Positions 10,853 to 21,659 are shown, counted from the stretch's first letter. The stretch is 64,000 nt of DNA from Pegoplata infirma (GCA_963921195.1 OY992537.1:80334535-80398534), one strand, 5' to 3'. Made by a program: numbers and translations. The notes: a model not told the origin generated them from the sequence alone.

Positions 10853-11888
10853 TAGGGTGGTTAATAAAAACAAAAGTTGTATTTTTGTACGGGCCACCCG
10901 GAATATATATTAAGCACCGTGAGGAAATAACACGTGATTTTTGTCAGAATTTTTCATCAAGATTTAGGAGTCGCTACCGGGCCCTAAACATTGGATCTAA
11001 AAAAAAAAAATTTCGATTTTTATTTTTTTTTTATTTTTATTATAATTAAGATTGATTAGCTTATTAGTGACAAAGAGTTTCATTTTAGTACTACAAGAAT
11101 TTCAGTTCTAAAAGTGACCATGAAAAAAAAATTTAAGCTGGTTGGGGTCTTACTCTAAAAAAAATTTTAATTTTTTTTTAGTTTTGATAAGCTTACGTAA
11201 TAGGGTTTTAGTTGGTCTTGATAACAAATTCTGCTTAAAATTTTTCATTTGTTGCTAAACAACGTGTACTTGCGGCAAAAACCAAAAATTTATATTATAA
11301 AAAAAAAAACAATAAAAAAATTTTCGATTTTTTTCTTTTTTATTTTTAATTATAATTTTACTTGATAAGCTTATACAAAAAAAAAACTATAAAAAAAATA
11401 CAAAAAAATCAAAAAATTTTTTCATTGGTTTTTTTAAATATCCTTTAGGCATTCTTCGCCATTTCTTCGATTTTTCAGAACAAATAAAATTTTTTAAAGA
11501 GAATGTATTACCAAAACCAACTACAAACATATCATGTTAGCTTATTAAAAGTAAAAAAAAAAAAAAATTTAAATTTTTAGGATAAGACCACAATCATCAA
11601 TTTTTTTTTCGTGGCTATTTTTTGAACTGAAATACTCTTCCGACCAAAATAAAACTTTTTGTCGTTAATAAGCTAATCAAGCTAAATTTTAATAAAAATA
11701 AAAAAGAAATAAAATTGTGTGAAATTTTTTTTAAGTTTGAGGGCCGGTAGCGACCTCTAAACCTTAATGAAAAAATCTAAAAAAAAAATCACGTGCTATT
11801 TTTTCATGGTGCTTAATATTTATTCCGGGAGGCCCATTCAAAAATCAAAAAAAAAAAAAAAAAGAAATGACATATATGAACCAGCCTA
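10853..11888. mobile_element. hAT-type foldback MITE with 8-bp target duplication
   Basis: The element begins TAGGGTGGTTAATA and ends TGAACCAGCCTA; the terminal ten bases match at 9 of 10 when inverted. CCCCATAC sits exactly on both sides (10845-10852 and 11889-11896). Long arms mirror each other (GGGCC-CCCGGAATA versus ATTCCGGGAGGCCCAT; AGTCGCTACCGGGCCC versus GGGCCGGTAGCGACC). Eight-base duplications are the hAT hallmark. There is no transposase. Confidence 0.8.
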
Positions 11889-11896
11889 CCCCATAC

Positions 11897-12480
11897 ATAT
11901 CATAACAATTGTAAACTTTCCATAATTGTTGAGGAATTTTGAAAAAAAATTGATAGCCCTATATGAAACTAAGAAAATTGCGTTTTTGGTTTTTAAATTT
12001 TTTAAAACCTGGGCTTAGGAGGTGTGGCTAAATATCGAAAAAATCGTAAAATTTGTGTCGAGTAGCCTCGATTAAATACTTGTAAAATTAAAACGGAATT
12101 CACCATATTCTCAAAAATATCATTCTTATATACTTTTTTATAGAGGGTATATATAAGTTTGTCATTCCGTTTGTAACACCTCGAAATATTTGTCTAAGAT
12201 CCCATAAAGTATATATATTCATGATCCTCGATCGATTTTAAGACGATCTAGCGATGTCCGTCCGTCCATCTGTCTGTTGAAAACACGTTATCTTTTGAAA
12301 GACTTCTCTGAGGCTCCTTAAGTTTGGAATATATGTTGGGCATTTCCCTGGTCAGGTTGGTATTGCAATCCAGCGAAATCGGTCCAGTGGTTTAAAAGTT
12401 ATGAGCAAAAGACTGAATTTCGGCAAGGGTTTTTCATGAATTTTCAAGATAAAACACACGCTAACTTTCACAAGACAATT
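11897..12480 (-). mobile_element. Mini-me-like repeat, minus strand
   Basis: On the minus strand it ends GAGGGTATA (12138-12150). Further in are the TA stretch, the core (ATCCTCGATCGATTTTAAGA on +), GTCCGTCCGTCCATCTGTCTG at 12257-12277 and the TTTTGAACC-type body. The 11900-12130 part carries the AAACGCAATTTT/TTAATC-AGGC body shared with 6200-6555. Confidence 0.7.
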
Positions 12481-12602
12481 CTGTGAAGGTTATTTTAACA
12501 AACAAATTGCTGCATCTGGGGATCGGAAAACCCGCAAGGTATTGTAAAGAATCCAATTCATCTATAAAAAGCAACAGATTTGAGTTGCAGCATCATTACA
12601 CC

Positions 12603-13210
12603 ATATAATAAAAAATACAGCGAAATATCTATTTTTCGTCTAAGATGAGCGCCATGATTACCGTCTTTTTGTTGGCCGTAATAGAAGATATCAACTTGGC
12701 CGACATTTGTTTTCAGTAGGATTTCGCAATATGTCACACAGTCCATCAAACAATCGATATATTGCTCACTTAGTTCGGTAATCGTGTTTTTAGCCATATT
12801 CGCGATGTGAATTTATCACTTCAGAGCTGCGGTTTAAAGATCCATACAATATGGAAAATCTAGGCCCTTTCGACGAATATCGGTCAAGCCCTTCGTGAGA
12901 TAGAACCAGAAACATTCAAAAAGGTCTTAGAAAAATGGGTGACGAGGGGGGCCCCCGTAGGCTAGTTGGTAGCGTGCTAGCCTTTCAACGTGGAGGTCGT
13001 GGGTTCGATTCCCACCAAAACCTTTGGTTTTTTTCGCTACAACGAGACGACGGCCATTGTTACCAGTTCCCGGTTAGGTTGAATTTATTAAAAATGAGTT
13101 GTAAATAAATAGAAAGAATAAATAAAACAAAATAATTGATCATGTGATCAAAACTATTATTAAAAAAAAAAAAAAAATGGGTGACGAGGATGAGCTACGG
13201 CGGAGCTAAC
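12603..13210 (+). pseudogene. Mariner-type transposase relic, split by a SINE
   Basis: One + frame (codons at positions divisible by 3 to 12947) reads ...SAMITVFLLAVIEDINLADICFQ, stop, DFAICHTVHQTIDILLT, stop, FGNRVFS... and ends TNIGQALREIEPETFKKV, LEKWVTRMSY after the SINE is removed. The pattern (QQDGA-CHTA-TID-L-FG-R, then a C-terminal EIEP-TF-KVLE-WV-RMSY) is that of insect mariner-family DDE transposases. It has at least three stops and has lost the D-W-P-R-S-D-L-T-P-D block. The open frame on the minus strand at 12558-12797 is a shadow of it. Confidence 0.7.
12948..13172 (+). mobile_element. tRNA-derived SINE with target-site duplication
   Basis: The head has box A-like TAGGCTAGTTGGTAGCGTG and a perfect box B GGGTTCGATTCCC. 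An unrelated body with CGCTACAACGAGACGACGG follows and it ends in a poly-A run. The flanking repeat ATGGGTGACGAGG (with preceding As, 12931-12947 and 13173-13189) is the target duplication. It was probably mobilised in trans by a LINE; the intact boxes and duplication suggest a fairly recent insertion. Confidence 0.85.
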
Positions 13211-13289
13211 TGAGACAGCCGCATAAATGAAGTAGTATGTCATAAAAAATGGGTTTTGTTGGTTATTGACAATCGTTGCTTTACTAGTA

Positions 13290-13595
13290 TAGTACAACTT
13301 CTTCGTCTTTCTAATTCACATTGTGGATAGAGTCGAATATGTATTAATACTTTAGTTTGTGCACAAACGATTTGTCATTAGAGTCGTTTGCTACTTTGTA
13401 GTAAATCGTTTCTATTTTTGCTAAATAATCTTGACAATGGAATCTGACAAATTCCGAAACACGTGTCGATTAAGTCTTGCAAAAATGACCAACATAAATA
13501 AATTTAAAACAAAAAATTATTTTCTTGAAAATTATGCTATGAGAATATCACGGTTTTAATTAGTAAAGAAAATAATGACCTCGAGCCAGAATAAA
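13290..13595 (+). mobile_element. Penelope-like terminal repeat remnant with hammerhead-like motif
   Basis: CTTGACAATGGAATCTGACA, a stem closing in ATTCC, then GAAACACGTGTCG (about 13430-13468) is the same motif as at 61685-61722 in another remnant. The right end is TAATGACCTCGAG, as in 7861-8045. The ATGACCAACATAAATAAATTT block is shared too. Confidence 0.55.
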
Positions 13596-13769
13596 CATCC
13601 TCACAAAAAAAAATGAGAATGTTTGCTCTTTTAAATAAATAAGGTTCCAGAAATATTGCGTATTGTTCATTTTATTGCCTTTTTGAAAAAGATACTTGTT
13701 ATTGGACCACCCTTTACAAGCCAATTAAAAAATTGTTATGAAATTTATTATTCAAATAAGATTTAAAAA

Positions 13770-14161
13770 AAAAAATAAAAATAAAAAAGGAAAAAAAAGT
13801 GGCCGAATTTTTGATAAATTGACTTTTTCAAAAAATGGGAAATTTCAGAACGGGTTCTGAAAATTTTTCTAAATGAAAACTTTTAGGTGATAGCCCATAA
13901 ATATACAAGAATGCACATTTTTGAGATTATGGTGCATTCCGTTTTAATTTAATAAATATTTAATCAAGGCAACTCGACACAAATTTTACAATTTTTTTTT
14001 TCGATATTTAGCCACCCTTCTAAGCCCAGGTACTGAAAAATTAAAAAATCAAAAAACGCAATTTAGTAAGTTCCATATGGACTATCATAGCAACCTATTT
14101 AAAAATTCATGGGACACATGTTTTTTTGTAGCGGGTCATTTTATGTGGAATGCCTCATATG
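13770..14161 (+). repeat. Body fragment of mini-me-like subtype
   Basis: It is a direct copy of the block at about 6200-6555 (AGTGGCCG-ATTTTTGATAA, AACGGGTTCTGAAAATTTT, TGCATTCCGTTTTAAT, TTAATCAAGGCAACTCG, TGGAATGCCTCATATGTC). It is interrupted on the right by the DNA element that follows. Confidence 0.65.
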
Positions 14162-15043
14162 TCTTGCAATACACATCAGATATATCGAGATATCGCTATT
14201 TGAAATTTGCAAAAAAGCGGTCTTTTCAACTGTCAAGAAAGCATCGTTTTTTTCGCGAAAAAAAATCCGCGAAAAAAAAAATTTTTCGAAAAAATTTTGT
14301 ATCCGTAATGTATCGTACTCATTTTCATAAATTAATAGCAAAATAAAAAAATTTTGGAAAAAAATTTTGCGAAAAAAAATAATTGCGAATATCGCTTATA
14401 TATATGCTAACTTTGAAAAAACTGATATTACCCAGCAAAAACTTGGTAATGGGTACCCCTTCCTGCCTCGCTTACGTGGTAATGGCTTTGAAAACTACTA
14501 ATTACGATTAGCATTACATTGCGCCAAAAAAGTCAAAATGTGGTTACCTCCAATGACATCAGCGTGTTAAAGTAATTAACATTGAAATTGGGAGGTAACT
14601 AGTTACTCATATTTTTGCCAACCCCCTAAGTTAATTACTTGGTAAGCGAAGTTTTTGCTGGGTACAATGGGATTTGGTGTACACGATCTAGCTTTACCAG
14701 ATGGCTGTCGTAAATTCAAATCAAACCAAAAATATTTATATTGAACCCATTTTTTCACGAACATAAAGAATTTTCGCGAACAAAAAAGGTTTTTCGCGAA
14801 AAAGTTCACGGTACAAGGGTTTGATATTTTAGTTTATCAGACTTGAATGGTTTTAAATTTAAAAATTATCACAAATGTTTAAGAATATTGTTTTTATTGT
14901 ACTTGAGCATCAAAATTTTAAATCGCGAATACGAGCGCTAACTTCGAAAAACGGCTAGCACAATTTGAATTCAGCGTACTCGAATTAACTTTACCAGTAG
15001 GTTGCCCAGCTTGTTAAAAAAAGTGTAAAATTCGAGCACAGTG
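14162..15043. mobile_element. DNA element with long inverted termini, copy B
   Basis: The right terminus (CTAACTTCGAAAAACGGCTAGC, CAGCGTACTCGAATTAACTT, GAGCACAGTG) matches the copies ending at 7831 and 25891. The left terminus is degraded and its start is approximate. A second MITE has inserted at 14431-14662. Confidence 0.65.
14431..14662. mobile_element. 232-bp MITE, TIR CCCAGCAAAAACTT, TA duplication
   Basis: A perfect 14-bp inverted terminus flanks the element and TA is duplicated (14429-14430, 14663-14664). Deleting the element plus one TA gives CTGATATTACAATGGGAT, which is the uninterrupted (reverse-complement) sequence of copy A near 7280-7300. The empty site is therefore documented within the window. 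Inner CGCTTAC-TGGTAAT blocks also mirror. Confidence 0.85.
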
Positions 15044-15899
15044 TAATTATTAAAGGGATCAAAGGAGTATAAAGAATTCCATTTTTATACATTTAACTTC
15101 CATCCTTCTTGTCATCTTATTCCTATAAATCTGAATTTTTGGACCGATAAAAAAATATATACATCTCCTTCCCCAAAATAATTGGCTTGTTCCAGCCATA
15201 ACAATCCCTTTTCTCTTACATATATTTATATAAAAAAATGCAGATTTATTTAATTTAAATCCTTGCTGTAATCTCCTCAAAAAAAAAAATTAATTTAATA
15301 TGACAAAAATTCCTCTTTTTTTCAATTTACAACTTTAACAAACAGTTTCAGATTTATATTTAATTTAAAATATGTTCTAAAGCTTTTTTGTACGTTTTCC
15401 TTTTTTGGCAATCTAAATTTTTTTAACAAGGTCTAAAAAAATCATGGATAAATTTTTTGTTTGCAAGCAAAGTAGGAAAAAAATAAATTTTGTATTCTAG
15501 AGAGAGATTTAATATTTACACTGACCACATAATGTCATGAAAATTTATATAAACTCATTTTACAAAGAAGAAAATAAAAGAAATGGAATTGAGGGAAGGT
15601 TAGATGGTTCTAAAAAGTAAGCTATTTTTTGTTGCTATACTTAACTCTAACAACTTATTTTTAGTAAAATTTTTAAGTTGTGTTTATTTTTTTTTATTCA
15701 CATTTTTTATTTATTTTTCTATGTTTTCTTTTAGCATTTTTCTAGGGTTTAAATCTTTTTACTAAATATTACAGCTGTTATAAAAACTGTCATACGACTG
15801 CCACTTTTTTTTTTTTTGTGATTATGTTGAATTTTATAGCCATCAAGTAAAAATATGACATTTTTGTATTTATTTCTGCTGTTCTTTTTATAGCATTCA
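15044..15899. other. No gene or recognised repeat
   Basis: The DNA is AT-rich with poly-A and poly-T runs. The minus-strand frames here show no domain. Confidence 0.45.
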
Positions 15900-16290
15900 G
15901 TAGTGATAGAGGGTATATATAAGTTTGTCATTTAGTTTGTAACACCTCGAAATATCGGTCTAGGACCCTATACAGCGAATATATTCATAATCCGTCCGTT
16001 CGAGTAACTGTCTGTCAGTCCATTGAACACACGATAACTTTCGAAAGGCAATTGTCGCTTGGCGTATATATTTTATTATTTAATTTACGCGCTGGTTGGT
16101 ATTGAATTCGCGCAAAATCGGTTCAATATCGTATTTTTCACGAATTGTTAAAAAATACTTTAACTTTCGGGTGAAATTACAAATGTATGTGTCAAGCTTC
16201 CGCAGAGTGAAGCTTGACACATACATTTGTAATCTTCCTAGTCTGGTTGGTATTAATCTTCACAAAATTGGTTCAGTAGTTTAAAAGTGT
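15900..16290 (-). mobile_element. Decayed mini-me-like repeat, minus strand
   Basis: It has GTGATAGAGGGTATATATAA, GTTTGTAACACCTCGAAATA and GGTCTAGGACCC, then a poor CCGTCCGTTCGAGTAACTG tract and an ACACGATAACTTTCGAAAG body. It contains a perfect hairpin at 16176-16233. Confidence 0.65.
16176..16233. repeat. Perfect 25-bp hairpin with 8-nt loop
   Basis: ATTACAAATGTATGTGTCAA (first 20 of the arm, 16176-16200) is exactly mirrored at 16209-16233, with loop CGCAGAGT. It lies inside old, otherwise decayed repeat sequence. Confidence 0.9.
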
Positions 16291-17270
16291 TGATATTCTT
16301 TACCTGTTTAACAAGATTTAAAAACTTTGGTTAGCCACAAAAATATTTTGATACTTAACAAAAAAAAAAAAATTAAAATCTAAAAAAAAATTTCACGCAC
16401 AAAAAAAAATAAATGATTGATTCTGAAATGTTTAGTAGAAGCTGTTGCATGATAATATGATGCATTCTGGAACCTTTTATTTGGAAAAAATTTTGATGGT
16501 GGGTTATTTTCTGTAGTCAAAATAAATGATTGAAACTTAATTTTTAACGTTTTGTGTTATTTATTTTATAAACAGTTAAAAAAAAATGCCGTTTGTTTAA
16601 ACTAATGAAAAATATGTAGAATGTATTACAATTATTTTCTTCATTTGTTTAAAAAAAAAAAATCATTTATTTTTACCTACAAAATATTTTGCGTGTACAT
16701 GTAAAACAGCTTAACTTTTCTTTGCAGCATATTAGTGTTCATTTTTATACCAGGATTATTTATAAACATAATTTCATTTTTCATATTAATCTGATGAGAT
16801 TTATATCTGTATGTTATACGTTTGCATTGAAATAAGCATAAAATTGAAACAAAAATTTTGTTTATTATTGGCTTAAATTTTATTTATAAATCACAAAGTC
16901 TTAAATTTTTATGTAAGGTTTGATTTAATATTATGAAGCAGATTTAAAATTTTCTAATTGCTCAATTAAGTAGCAAAATAACAGAAAAAAAATTATTTAA
17001 ACTAACCAATTTACGAGGAAGCATAAAATATTTTTTTATTAGTTTATGGAAATTGTCAAGACATTCGGCCTAAATGAAGAAAAAATAAAATATATTGTAA
17101 ATCGACTTCACAAAAAATTTGTGTAGAAAATTTTAAATAAAACTATTTTTGATCCATTGTTCCATAGTTTCTTTTTTATTACAATACATAATAGTAAATA
17201 AACTATACGTATTAGTAATATAATTTATAAATAAAATCACTCATACGCCATGTATGACACATTATTTTTT
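16291..17270. other. No gene or recognised repeat
   Basis: Poly-A and AT-rich sequence, with no frame or RNA gene supported. A 20-odd-bp block (AAATCACTCATACGC) at 17235-17255 recurs at 18685-18705, on the other side of the next element. Confidence 0.45.
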
Positions 17271-17281
17271 ACCATGCGTAA

Positions 17282-18655
17282 CCTGACCAACCATCCCGCT
17301 TTTGGCGGGATTATCCCGCTTTTTGAAGTCTCATCCCGCCTTGATTTTTCATCCCGCTTTTTAAGCAAAAGTCCCGTTTCATCCCGCTTTATCCCGCTTT
17401 TTGACTTTTAGAATAGTAAAGTACAATTTATAATTTTTTAAATAATATTTTGAGTATTATTGTTCCGTAGTTTTTCTTATTTATTTTTGATCATATAAAT
17501 ATAGAAACATTCAGAATTTTTTACCGTGTTTAAAAAATGTAAAGGTAATAACTTCTAAAATTGTGTTGGAATTCGAAAAAATTTCTAAAAACTTTTTAAA
17601 TGTTTATTTGAAAATTTCAAAAAAAAAATTTAGAATTCAGAAAAAAAAAAATAAGTTTTTAGACGTGTCCAAATATGGTAAAATTGACCAATTTTTGCAT
17701 GACATCGCATTTTATTTAATTTTTTCAACGGAAATTCAACAATTCAGCAATTTTTGAAACACATTTATTTATAGAGTTTATATGGGCTATCGATAGGCAT
17801 TATTCTGAAATTTTTCCAAAAACAAATAATGCCAATCGATAGACCGTACAAAACTCTATTAAATAGATTTATTTCGGAAACTTCAGAATTGTTGAGTTAC
17901 AGTAGAAAAAAAAAATAAAGCGATGTCATGCGAAAATTGCACAATTTTACCAAAGTTTACGAAACTTTGAAGTTCAAAATCATTTTTCTCGAAAACATAA
18001 AATAACTGCCCTCTAAAAATTTTAAATTTTTTAGAGAATTTAATAAACTTTCATTTAAATTAAAAAAAAAAAAAGTTGCATGTTTTTTGCTACATCGATT
18101 TTTAGGTTAAATTCAGAAAATTCAGACATAGTTCTGAGTTTTATCCAAAAATAAATAATGCCATCGTTAGCCCAAACAAAACTATAAAATAAATGTATTT
18201 TGAAAAAATGTGGAAAAAATTATATAAAGCAAATTGCTCAATTTTACAATTTTTGATCTAGCCCATCTCGCCCATTTTTCCAAAAAGCTTAAACTTTTGT
18301 TTCACGGTTTTTAATTCCATATAGGGCAATAAGCTCCGTAGGTATGACTTATCCACCAACATTTTTTTTCGTGGTAAGTTTAAAATAAAAAGCTTCATAT
18401 GTTTCAGAGTTATCTTTCCAAAGCAAGTATATTTTTAACAGACAAACAGTCAGGAAGACGGACGGACATCGCTATGTCGACTTAAATACTATTGAAAATC
18501 ATTATTTTTCCGACCAGTTACAAACGGAATGACAAACTAATATTTATTCCCTATCGCTAATTGAAGGGTATAAAAAAGTCCCGCTTTTTAGGTCAAAATC
18601 CCGCTTTTTCAACCTTTCCATCCCGCTTTTCAGCCTAAAACAGTTGGTCAGGTTA
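17282..18655. mobile_element. TCCCGCTTTTT-repeat element with CCTGACCAAC termini
   Basis: The left end CCTGACCAACCATCCCGC and right end CAGTTGGTCAGGTTA form an inverted terminus. ACCATGCGTAA is duplicated on both sides (17271-17281, 18656-18666). The outer 120 bp on the left and 75 bp on the right are built from irregular copies of ATCCCGCTTTTT. The interior (about 17760-18573) is a mini-me-like repeat with GACGGACGGACATCGCTATG near 18459-18478 and the end GAAGGGTATAAAAAA. The class is unknown; an 11-bp duplication would fit a Mutator-like mover. Confidence 0.55.
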
Positions 18656-19663
18656 ACCATGCGTAACATAATTTACACTTAAATAAAATCACTCATACGC
18701 TGTGTATAACCACCAAAAAAAGTCTGAACATTTTCTAAAAACTAATTAAAAAATCATAAAAAAAATTGGAAAAAATAGACACTAGATTGAAAAGAAAAAA
18801 AAATTTCTTACCCCCTAAAATTGTTCCTTTTAATGAAAAAAATTTTCAGTTTTCTTTTGGATTTTTAAATAATATCTGAAGGTCGTGCTTTTTTTATTTT
18901 AGATTTTAAAATTATTTAAAATGATATTATTATATTTATTCGACCTTTTTTTATTCAGTTCTATATTAATTAATAGACAAGCTCGAGGCCACAGTTGTTT
19001 TTTAAAAAATATTAATTTTTATTATTTTCAATATTTCCCCATCCTTCGGATGGCATATTCAGGAATCTTAAAGATATACACAAAAAACACAAATTAAATT
19101 GGAAACACTGTAACTTTAAATTATTATACACAAAAATATAACAAACAGAAAGAACAAAAACAAAAAACCAATAAGAAAAAAAAAAAAAAAAAAAAAAAAA
19201 ACTCACAATAACGAGTAACAATAATCAAATTCAACGACTGCTCGTGTTTACATTTAATATTGCACTAATTGATCTTTCGATTTTTGTTTATAATATGACG
19301 AAAACTTTGTGCTACGTTATCCACGTCGCTCTTAAAATTAATTCTCTTATCCTGTGTTATATTAATTATATGCAGTGTTACCATATATTTTTTTGAAAAA
19401 TCTTATTTTTTCTGAAAAAAAATCTTTTTTTTGTAAAAAAAAAACTTTTTTTTTAAAAAAGTATTAAAATCATTAAAAAAAACTCACAAATTGTATTTTA
19501 AATTTAATTTTAATATAAAAAACAAGTTACAGTATACCGTAGAATGAAAAAATAATGTTAAATTTATAAAAAAAATATATTTCTGAAGTAATTTGAGCTT
19601 ATTTAGAAATTAAATTTTTGTTTTTACCTTTCCAAAAATCTTTTTTTCAGAAAAAAAATCTTT

Positions 19664-19996
19664 TTAGCACCTCAAAAAACTTGCAAAAAAAGATAAATCT
19701 TGATATATGGCAACACTGATTATATGCAGCATTTCTAATGTGAATCGTTTGTTGTATCTCTCCTCTGTTTGTAATATTTGTACATCGTCTAGTTTGGGTG
19801 TGTGTTGTTTTTCTGCACAATGGGCCGCAAGTGCTGTTTTATGTGTCACTGAATCATTCCTACATTTCAAATCAGATTTATGTCCTGCCATTCTAGTCTT
19901 CAATTTATTTTTGGTAGTTCCTACATATACTTGATCGCATATATTGTTACCATTCCCATTGCACTCTATTTTATATATCACGTTTGACTTCTCCAT
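19664..19996 (-). pseudogene. GIY-YIG endonuclease domain of a Penelope-like element
   Basis: The 110-residue frame contains VIYKIEC (the GIY-like strand), QVYVGTTKNKLKTRMAGHK (the YVG strand and Arg-containing helix), a TALAAHCAEKQHTPKLDDVQ block and EERYNKRFTLEMLHI near the end. This order (YKI, YVG-T, KTR, H-S-D, TALA-H, H-K, ILQTEE, KR-LEM) is that of the C-terminal endonuclease of Penelope-like retroelements, which nicks target DNA. The segment is only the C-terminal domain and has no upstream reverse transcriptase. The last 20 residues run into flanking sequence, so I call it a relic. Confidence 0.8.
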
Positions 19997-20186
19997 TTTA
20001 TCCTCCTTTGCTTTTGTATTAGAAAAGTCGTTGAATTTGATTATTGTTACTCGTTATTGTGAGTTTTTTTTTTCTTATTGGTTTTTTGTTTTTGTTCTTT
20101 CTGTTTGTTATATTTTTGTGTATAATAATTTAAAGTTACAGTGTTTCCAATTTAATTTGTGTTTTTTGTTTATATCTATAAGATTC

Positions 20187-20215
20187 CTGAAGATGCCATC
20201 CGAAGGATGGAGAAA
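20187..20215 (+). ncRNA. Hammerhead-ribozyme-like core in Penelope-like arm
   Basis: CTGAAGA fits the conserved CUGANGA box, CCATCC-GAA-GGATGG makes a six-pair stem II, and GAAA follows at 20212-20215. The opposite arm (minus strand near 19035-19070) has CTGAATA instead, losing the core G. No clear GUH cleavage triplet follows here, so activity is doubtful. Confidence 0.5.
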
Positions 20216-20639
20216 TATTGAAAATAATAAAAATTAATATTTTTTAAAAAACAACTGTGGCCTCGAGCTTGTCTATTAATTAATATATATATTATTTAAA
20301 ATGTTTAAATGCTTTAAATTAGTGAAATATAAAAAAGTTTCATCAAAAAGGAGACTTACGCTAGAAATATGTACCGTCCATTTTATAAGATATTGCCTAT
20401 TCCATGAGATCTATCTCATTCTTTAAGAAATTTCACATAATGCCATGAAATATTCCATGGAAACCCCCTTAGGAAGTGAAGATAGGCTGTAAATATGTTC
20501 AAAAAAATTTGGGGGAGTAAAAGTTAAGGGAAACTGCGATAACTTGGCTAATTGGAAAAATATAAAAGGTACAATTTTGAAACTTCGAAAATAATACAAC
20601 GAATTGTGATCACATCTCGAATTATAGCTTAAAAGTTGC

Positions 20640-20885
20640 GTTATTTAGAGTAGAATTTTTTGATTTTTAACATGATAATGTTTTAAGGCTGGTGTCTTAT
20701 TTTAAAAAAGTTGTAGGACGTCACCTCTGTTTGACGAAATAAGCTAACAATTAACGAAAAAGAAAATAAGAATTACTATTTTCATTTTCTAAAAAACAAA
20801 AATTTTAGTAACTTGGATAATAATTCACCTTGTGGTGAATAAGCCCGCTTTTCACCAGCTGGTGAACACAAAAGTAACATAATTA
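20640..20885 (+). repeat. Repeat with CACCAGCTGGTG palindrome, + copy
   Basis: Blocks AACATGATAATGTTTTAAGG, GCTGGTGTCT, TAGGACGTCACCTC, ACTTGGATAATAATTCACC and CACCAGCTGGTGAA recur inverted at 45455-45700 and partly at 46560-46790. The right side runs into ACACTGTGCTAC. It is probably a DNA-transposon relic. Confidence 0.6.
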
Positions 20886-21149
20886 CACTGTGCTACAAAA
20901 CACACAAAATCGAATATACTTTTAAAATGAGGTAGTTAAGGTTGTAGGTGTCGTCGAAAAGATCACAAAAATGCCCATCAAACTTGCCAGACACCCTCAA
21001 ATTTTAAAGTTATTGTCAAAAAACTTTTTTTTTGACTTTTCTTTCTAAACCTTCTGTAATTCAAAAAATTTTCAACCGATTTTAAATTTTTAAACTGTGA
21101 TATACTCGACAAGACCAACACCCTATACTATGTCACATCAGAAGTATTT

Positions 21150-21640
21150 TTTCACTGTGCTTTTTTTTATTAAATTTTTTTTCTTTCATTTTTTTTTTCT
21201 TATTTTGTTTTTTCATCAAATTCTTTGTTTCATAAATTTTTTTTTCATCAAATTTTTTTTTTCATCAGTGTTTTTTTCATCAAATTGTTTTTTCATAAAT
21301 TTTTTTTTCATAATTTTTTTTTCGTCAATTTTTTTTTCATCAATTTTTTTTTACATAAATTTTTTTATCAATTTTTTTCTCATCAAAATAAAATTTTTTT
21401 TTTTTCATAAATTTTGTTTTCATCAATTTTTTTTAAATCAAACAATTTTTCTTTCATCAAAAAAAATGTTTTTTCATTAAATTTTTTATTCATCAAATTT
21501 TTTATAAAAAAAAAATTTTCTTTTCATCTAAAATTATTTTTATTATATTTTTTTTTTCTTCATCAAAAATTTTTTTTCATCAAACATTTTTGTACGAAAA
21601 CTACTTTTTTAACAAGTCTAAATTTTTTACAAAAAAATGT
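21150..21640 (+). repeat. Phased poly-T array, unit about TTTTTTTTCATCAAA
   Basis: Irregular tandem units of T-run plus CATCAA. The Phe/His/Ile-rich frames across it are artefacts. Equivalent arrays lie at 46615-47040 and 47580-47890, and in complement (GATGAAAAAAAA) at 31690-32020, 44700-44790 and 45425-45450. Confidence 0.85.
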
Positions 21641-21659
21641 TCCATTTGTTTATCAAATG

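Larger units (their letters stand above)
18964..20287. mobile_element. Penelope-like retroelement remnant with inverted terminal arms
   Basis: The left (18964 to about 19243) and right (about 20024-20287) arms are inverted copies sharing TTAATAGACAAGCTCGAGGC, a CCATCCTTCGGATGG hairpin and a T/A-run segment. Between them, on the minus strand, lies a piece encoding a GIY-YIG endonuclease. Inverted terminal repeats, a GIY-YIG domain and a hammerhead-like motif together are characteristic of Penelope-like elements. The reverse transcriptase is missing, so this is a deletion derivative. Confidence 0.8.

Noticed and set aside
12558..12797. 79-codon minus-strand frame that looks like a normal protein
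   Set aside because: It is the antisense of a mariner-type transposase relic whose reading on the + strand is recognisable.
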